From an uncultured Dysosmobacter sp. (lineage in GTDB: Bacteria; Bacillota; Clostridia; Oscillospirales; Oscillospiraceae): 64,000 nt of DNA. The notes under the pieces were generated by a model, which saw only the letters and a program-made list of their open reading frames with translations, made no database searches and had not been told where the DNA came from. How positions within the stretch are numbered: the first letter of the stretch is position 1; the number at the start of each line of letters is the position of its first letter. The DNA lies in contig CAKTIO010000005.1 in NCBI GenBank assembly GCA_934565855.1, forward strand, positions 124,001 through 188,000, written 5' to 3'. Below, one piece after another: positions 62,687-64,000 of this stretch. The translations under genes were made by a program, and so were the position numbers.

Positions 62687-63046
62687 AGCGCATTCCTCCG
62701 TATGAACAGCTGCAGCGAAAAGACTGCCAGCGGATAGCATGATTTTATCATAAGGAAACATGAATGTATATAGCGGAGAAAAAAGAAATTGAGGAGCCTG
62801 AAATATCTTTATAACCTGAAAAATATGTGAAAAATTTCACTCTTTGACGGATATACGGCAGAATAGTTGTGCTTTTGACTAAAACAGATCAAATTGAGAA
62901 GAAAAGCTGATACATTAGCATAAGCTAATGACTTGATGGGGAATTCCGACCTTTACAAAGAACAGACAGATGTGATATGTTGAAGCTGTAGTTAAGAGCG
63001 GCTGCAAACCGCTCCCCATCTAAAAAATTTATTGGAGGTATTACAC
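62687..63046. other. Divergent regulatory region between LysR and SDR genes
   Basis: AT-rich, no ORF. It contains an 18-base inverted repeat CATTAGC/GCTAATG (62913-62930), a TTTACA..18..TATGTT promoter-like pair upstream of the SDR (about 62952-62981), and a long untranslated leader of about 60 bases before the ribosome site. Confidence 0.6.
62913..62930. promoter_or_regulatory. Candidate LysR operator
   Basis: CATTAGC, ATAA, GCTAATG: perfect arms. It includes a T-N11-A LysR-type spacing and lies 117 bases before the SDR start. Confidence 0.5.
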
Positions 63047-63841
63047 ATGGATCTCGGTTTGAAGGATAAGGTTGTAATCTGCATGTCCTCTGCCGCCGGT
63101 ATCGGCAAGGGCATTGCCACGGAAGTCGCCCGCGAGGGCGCAAAGGTCGTCATCTGCACCGCAGAGCCCTTCAAGGCAGACCTGGAGAAGGCACAGGCAG
63201 ACATCGAGAAGGAAACCGGCAACCGTCCCTACACCTTCCTGTATGACGTAAAGGACGCAGCCAGCATCACCAAGATGATCGATGATGTGGCGGCTCAGCT
63301 GGGCGGCGTGTACGCTCTGGTGAACCACTGCCCCGGTCCCAAGGCTGGCTCCTTTGAGGCTCTCACCGAAGAGGATTGGGCTGACGGCTACGAGAAGTGC
63401 CTGCACAGCTACGTTCACTCCATCCGCGCCGCTCTGCCCTACATGAAGGCTGCCGGCGAAGGTCGTATCCTGAACAGCACCTCCTCCTCTATCAAGAGCG
63501 CTCTGGACAACCTGATCCTGTCCAACACCTTCCGTATGGGCGTGGTGGGCATGAGCAAGACCATGGCTCGTGAGTTCGGTCCCTTCGGCATCCTGGTGAA
63601 TACCATGGGTCCCGGTCGTATCTACACCGACCGTATCAAGTACCTGAACGGTATCCGCGGCGAGAAGCTGGGCATCAGCGAGGAGGAGTACACCAAGCGC
63701 GACAGCGCAGGCTTCCCCCAGCGCCGTTATCAGACCGTGGACGAGTACGGTCGTATGGCTGCCTTCCTGGTCAGCCCCGCTAACGGCAGCGTCAGCGGTC
63801 AGGCATTCCTCTGCGACGGTGCAATGACCACCTCCTACTAA
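63047..63841 (+). CDS. Short-chain dehydrogenase/reductase, divergent active site
   Basis: 264 residues. Rossmann start SSAAGIGKGIATEVA in place of the usual TGxxxGxG, NHCPG instead of NNAG, and STSSS for the catalytic Ser. The usual YxxxK is replaced by LSNTFRMGVVG (no Tyr-x3-Lys). This matches a known branch of FabG-like SDRs with the LSN..R pattern. GGAGGTATTACAC precedes the ATG. Codon use is very biased, near tuf level, so it is probably highly expressed. Substrate unknown; LysR-controlled. Confidence 0.88.
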   Translation: MDLGLKDKVVICMSSAAGIGKGIATEVAREGAKVVICTAEPFKADLEKAQADIEKETGNRPYTFLYDVKDAASITKMIDDVAAQLGGVYALVNHCPGPKAGSFEALTEEDWADGYEKCLHSYVHSIRAALPYMKAAGEGRILNSTSSSIKSALDNLILSNTFRMGVVGMSKTMAREFGPFGILVNTMGPGRIYTDRIKYLNGIRGEKLGISEEEYTKRDSAGFPQRRYQTVDEYGRMAAFLVSPANGSVSGQAFLCDGAMTTSY

Positions 63842-63880
63842 GCCGTATTTGTCGAACGGCTTCCTAAGTCTACCCGATCT

Positions 63881-63921
63881 GCCTCCGGGCGTCTGAATTT
63901 CAGACGCCCGGAGGTTTTTTC
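63881..63921 (+). terminator. SDR terminator
   Basis: CCTCCGGGCGTCTGAA pairs perfectly with TTCAGACGCCCGGAGG, then TTTTTT. Confidence 0.93.
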
Positions 63922-64000
63922 AGGTGTGGGCACAGGCACTGTTTTCTCCATGCTGGACAGCGGTTGTGGAAAATTGGGGGATTTCATTGACGCCGGAGTG

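Noticed and set aside
1..64000. CRISPR arrays, tRNA and rRNA genes
   Set aside because: No regularly spaced repeats and no cloverleaf-like or rRNA sequence was recognised in the intergenic regions. tRNAs could be missed without a covariance search.
63922..64000. Possible gene start at the right edge
   Set aside because: The last 79 bases show no clear ribosome site with a start codon and no recognisable protein.

Overview
The window looks like the chromosome of an anaerobic, spore-forming, moderately high-GC gut Firmicute of the Oscillospiraceae type (Flavonifractor/Oscillibacter-like; this is inference from gene content and order, with no 16S in view). The support is a Firmicutes-type rpoB-rpoC-L7Ae-rpsL-rpsG-fusA-tuf block, Spo0A, a CwlJ-GerQ spore-germination pair, ATP-dependent PEP carboxykinase, a T-box, an FMN riboswitch and SLH-domain surface proteins.

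Bases 1 to about 10,400 are the end of an integrative/mobilizable element. It carries a cut-off conserved element protein, a Cys-rich protein, an ArdA-like antirestriction protein and a Dam-type adenine methylase. Next comes a 670-base stretch of mostly non-coding, repeat-bearing DNA, then three overlapping serine-recombinase genes, the middle one without a catalytic domain. The cargo is a metallophosphoesterase, a DUF1016 N-domain protein, a low-molecular-weight tyrosine phosphatase nested out of frame in that ORF, and a Bro-N protein. An AT-rich palindrome and a terminator close the element.

Bases 10,500-22,100 are backbone metabolism. A T-box-controlled YkvI-type transporter and an iron-type alcohol dehydrogenase form one operon. 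They are followed by a NUDIX hydrolase with DUF523, pckA, rsmA, a hydantoinase, a secreted 5'-nucleotidase with SLH repeats, and three tiny proteins. Bases 22,300-35,100 hold the transcription/translation block, with separate promoters before rpoB, the L7Ae-like gene and probably tuf. Bases 35,100-44,100 hold a DUF4830 protein, an RsuA-type pseudouridine synthase, a PucR/CdaR-type regulator, ftsE-ftsX-M23 peptidase, a hypothetical gene, and greA-lysS, where LysRS carries a fused C-terminal tRNA-binding domain.

Bases 44,100-53,400 hold a lone large serine recombinase with a small partner ORF, a divergent NUDIX gene, spo0A, a TSCPD protein, a GT4 glycosyltransferase, the cwlJ-gerQ pair, and a GT2 transferase with an O-antigen-ligase-like membrane protein. 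Bases 53,400-64,000 hold glyA, the folate cyclo-ligase and DNA polymerase IV, an LTA-synthase-like sulfatase, an FMN-riboswitch-controlled riboflavin ECF transporter, a SLOG protein, a DUF4358 lipoprotein, an Rrf2 regulator, and a LysR regulator divergent from a highly codon-optimised SDR that lacks the usual catalytic tyrosine motif.

The most notable items are the recombinase trio with its 93-bp segment flanked by inverted repeats, the nested phosphatase/DUF1016 cargo, the T-box transporter-dehydrogenase operon, and the LysR/SDR pair. No CRISPR array, rRNA or tRNA gene was found. Promoters and terminators were called by eye from -35/-10 spacing and hairpin-plus-T-run patterns.
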